A DNA stretch of 5,504 nucleotides from Pseudomonadota bacterium (GTDB lineage Bacteria; Pseudomonadota; Gammaproteobacteria; Burkholderiales; Burkholderiaceae_C): contig JAEWBU010000150.1 in the NCBI GenBank assembly GCA_023390985.1, positions 1-5,504 on the forward strand. The letters are read 5' to 3'. Position numbers and translations under genes: made by a program. The notes under the pieces were generated by a model. The model was not told the origin of the DNA and made no database searches. It saw nothing but the letters and a program-made list of their open reading frames with translations. Below, in pieces: positions 4,770 to 5,504 of this stretch (the first letter of the stretch is position 1; every line of letters starts with the position of its first letter).

Positions 4770-5504
4770 CAGCGCGTCCACTTCCGCGCCGGCGGCGGTC
4801 GCGCTCTCGTACGCGAGCACGTAGCGTCCGTCGGGTCCCCCCGCCACCGCGAACGCCGGCCCGGCGGGACCGGTGGTGTTCCCGGTGAGCGGCGCGACGG
4901 AGTTCAGGCTCCGCTCCACGACGGACGCCAGCGCCGTCGCCGCGGTTTCGCCGTCGTTGTCCACGGCGATCGATCCGATGTTCGCCGTCGTGCCGCGCGG
5001 GTTGCCGTTGACCACCTGGACCAGCGCGGTGAAGCCGCGCCCGGCCGGTGCGATGCCGACCGAATCGATCTGCGGCCCCACCGTGACCCCGCCCGCGGGC
5101 GACTCCAGGTTGCCCTCCGCATCCAGGATCTGCCAGCGGGCCTGGATCGGGGTCGTGTTCGTCGCGCTCGACGGCTGCGCCCACACCAGCCCGAAATGAT
5201 CGCCGTCCAGCGGCGCCGCGGCGAACGGGAACGCCGCCGATGCGGTGGACGCCGCCACCTCGCGCTCCGCTTCGAGCGGGACCGATGCGCTGCTGAACGG
5301 CCGTGTATGGATCGCGAAGCTCGACGCACTCGCGGCCTGCAGCCAGGCCAGCACCACCGACCCGTCGGCCAGGGGAACGACGCGCGGCTGGGTCTGGTCG
5401 GCCGCCGTCGCGGCGGTGGCCGTGGCCAGGCCTCCGGCGGCCGCCCCGCCGGCCGCGAAACGCTGCATCAGCACCTGCCGCGGCCCCGCGAGGCTGGAGC
5501 GCGC
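4761..5504 (-). CDS. Repeat-containing, probably secreted or surface protein, C-terminal fragment
   Basis: The frame is open from the right edge to TAG at 4763-4761 and gives 247 residues, Ala-, Val- and Gly-rich with almost no Cys or Lys. A GTG at 5474 is not a credible start, because the in-frame residues before it (GPRQVLMQRFAAGGAAAGG) already belong to a repeat unit. The piece 'QRF..GG..GG......DQTQPRVVPLADGSVVLAW' (14-54) closely resembles units of large RTX or hemolysin-type repeat proteins ('QRFDA.G.A......DQ..PSVAALADGGFVV.W'). Further degenerate units follow: PLDGDHFGLVWAQ...IQARWQILDAEGN (98-132), APAGRGFTALVQV...IGSIAVDNDGE (152-186) and GGPDGRYVLAYE (222-233). The strand-rich pattern would suit a beta-propeller or similar fold. 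There is no visible C-terminal sorting signal, and function is unknown. Reading frame choice is supported by G/C third positions and by the repeats; the other frames here are Arg/Pro-rich shadows. Confidence 0.75.
   Translation of the reverse strand, partial: ARSSLAGPRQVLMQRFAAGGAAAGGLATATAATAADQTQPRVVPLADGSVVLAWLQAASASSFAIHTRPFSSASVPLEAEREVAASTASAAFPFAAAPLDGDHFGLVWAQPSSATNTTPIQARWQILDAEGNLESPAGGVTVGPQIDSVGIAPAGRGFTALVQVVNGNPRGTTANIGSIAVDNDGETAATALASVVERSLNSVAPLTGNTTGPAGPAFAVAGGPDGRYVLAYESATAAGAEVDALGK

Noticed and set aside
4873..5199. Plus-strand frame of 108 codons opposite the repeat protein
   Set aside because: The minus-strand frame has repeat units matching a known pattern and stays open to the window edge; the plus-strand frame shows no domain and no ribosome binding site.

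Overview
The window is GC-rich. Nearly all third codon positions in the real genes are G or C, and it carries two Bug/TctC-type tripartite-tricarboxylate-transporter (TTT) receptors next to acyl-CoA genes. That combination is typical of Betaproteobacteria of the order Burkholderiales, probably a Comamonadaceae-like genus such as Ramlibacter or Variovorax. The taxonomic call is an inference from gene content and composition. No RNA genes, insertion sequences, CRISPR arrays or phage genes were seen.

Positions 1-2325 (+) are the end of a tightly packed catabolic operon: the C-terminus of a CitE-like CoA-ester lyase, a family III (CaiB/BaiF) CoA-transferase whose ATG overlaps the lyase stop in a TGATG, and a Bug receptor starting with GTG 11 bases later. 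The arrangement suggests a three-step route: a periplasmic receptor binds an organic acid, the transferase activates it to a CoA thioester, and the lyase cleaves that thioester. The substrate cannot be read from the sequence. Citramalate, malate or itaconate-type acids are family-based guesses.

Positions 2326-2397 form a short but information-rich gap: a weak GC hairpin, an imperfect palindrome of the TGGT-N3-ACCA type bound by FadR-subfamily GntR regulators, and a TATACT -10 box touching it. This probably gives the second Bug receptor (2398-3369) its own regulated promoter. The two receptors are clearly divergent in sequence and probably bind different ligands.

Positions 3370-3512 hold several small overlapping hairpins and a weak promoter candidate. 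Then comes an unrelated housekeeping gene, a D-alanyl-D-alanine carboxypeptidase of the PBP5/6 family (3513-4751, +), with all three active-site motifs intact.

A minus-strand gene fills the rest (4761 to beyond the right edge). It is the C-terminal part of an Ala-rich protein with degenerate repeats resembling the 'QRF..G...DQ..P.V..LADG..V.AW' units of large secreted or RTX-type repeat proteins. It converges on the carboxypeptidase with only nine bases between the stop codons. A perfect 8-bp inverted repeat there is built from the Gly-Lys-stop ends of both genes.

No previously undescribed system was recognised. The points most worth checking are the GntR-type operator, the shared palindromic gene ends and the unknown substrate of the lyase-transferase-receptor module.
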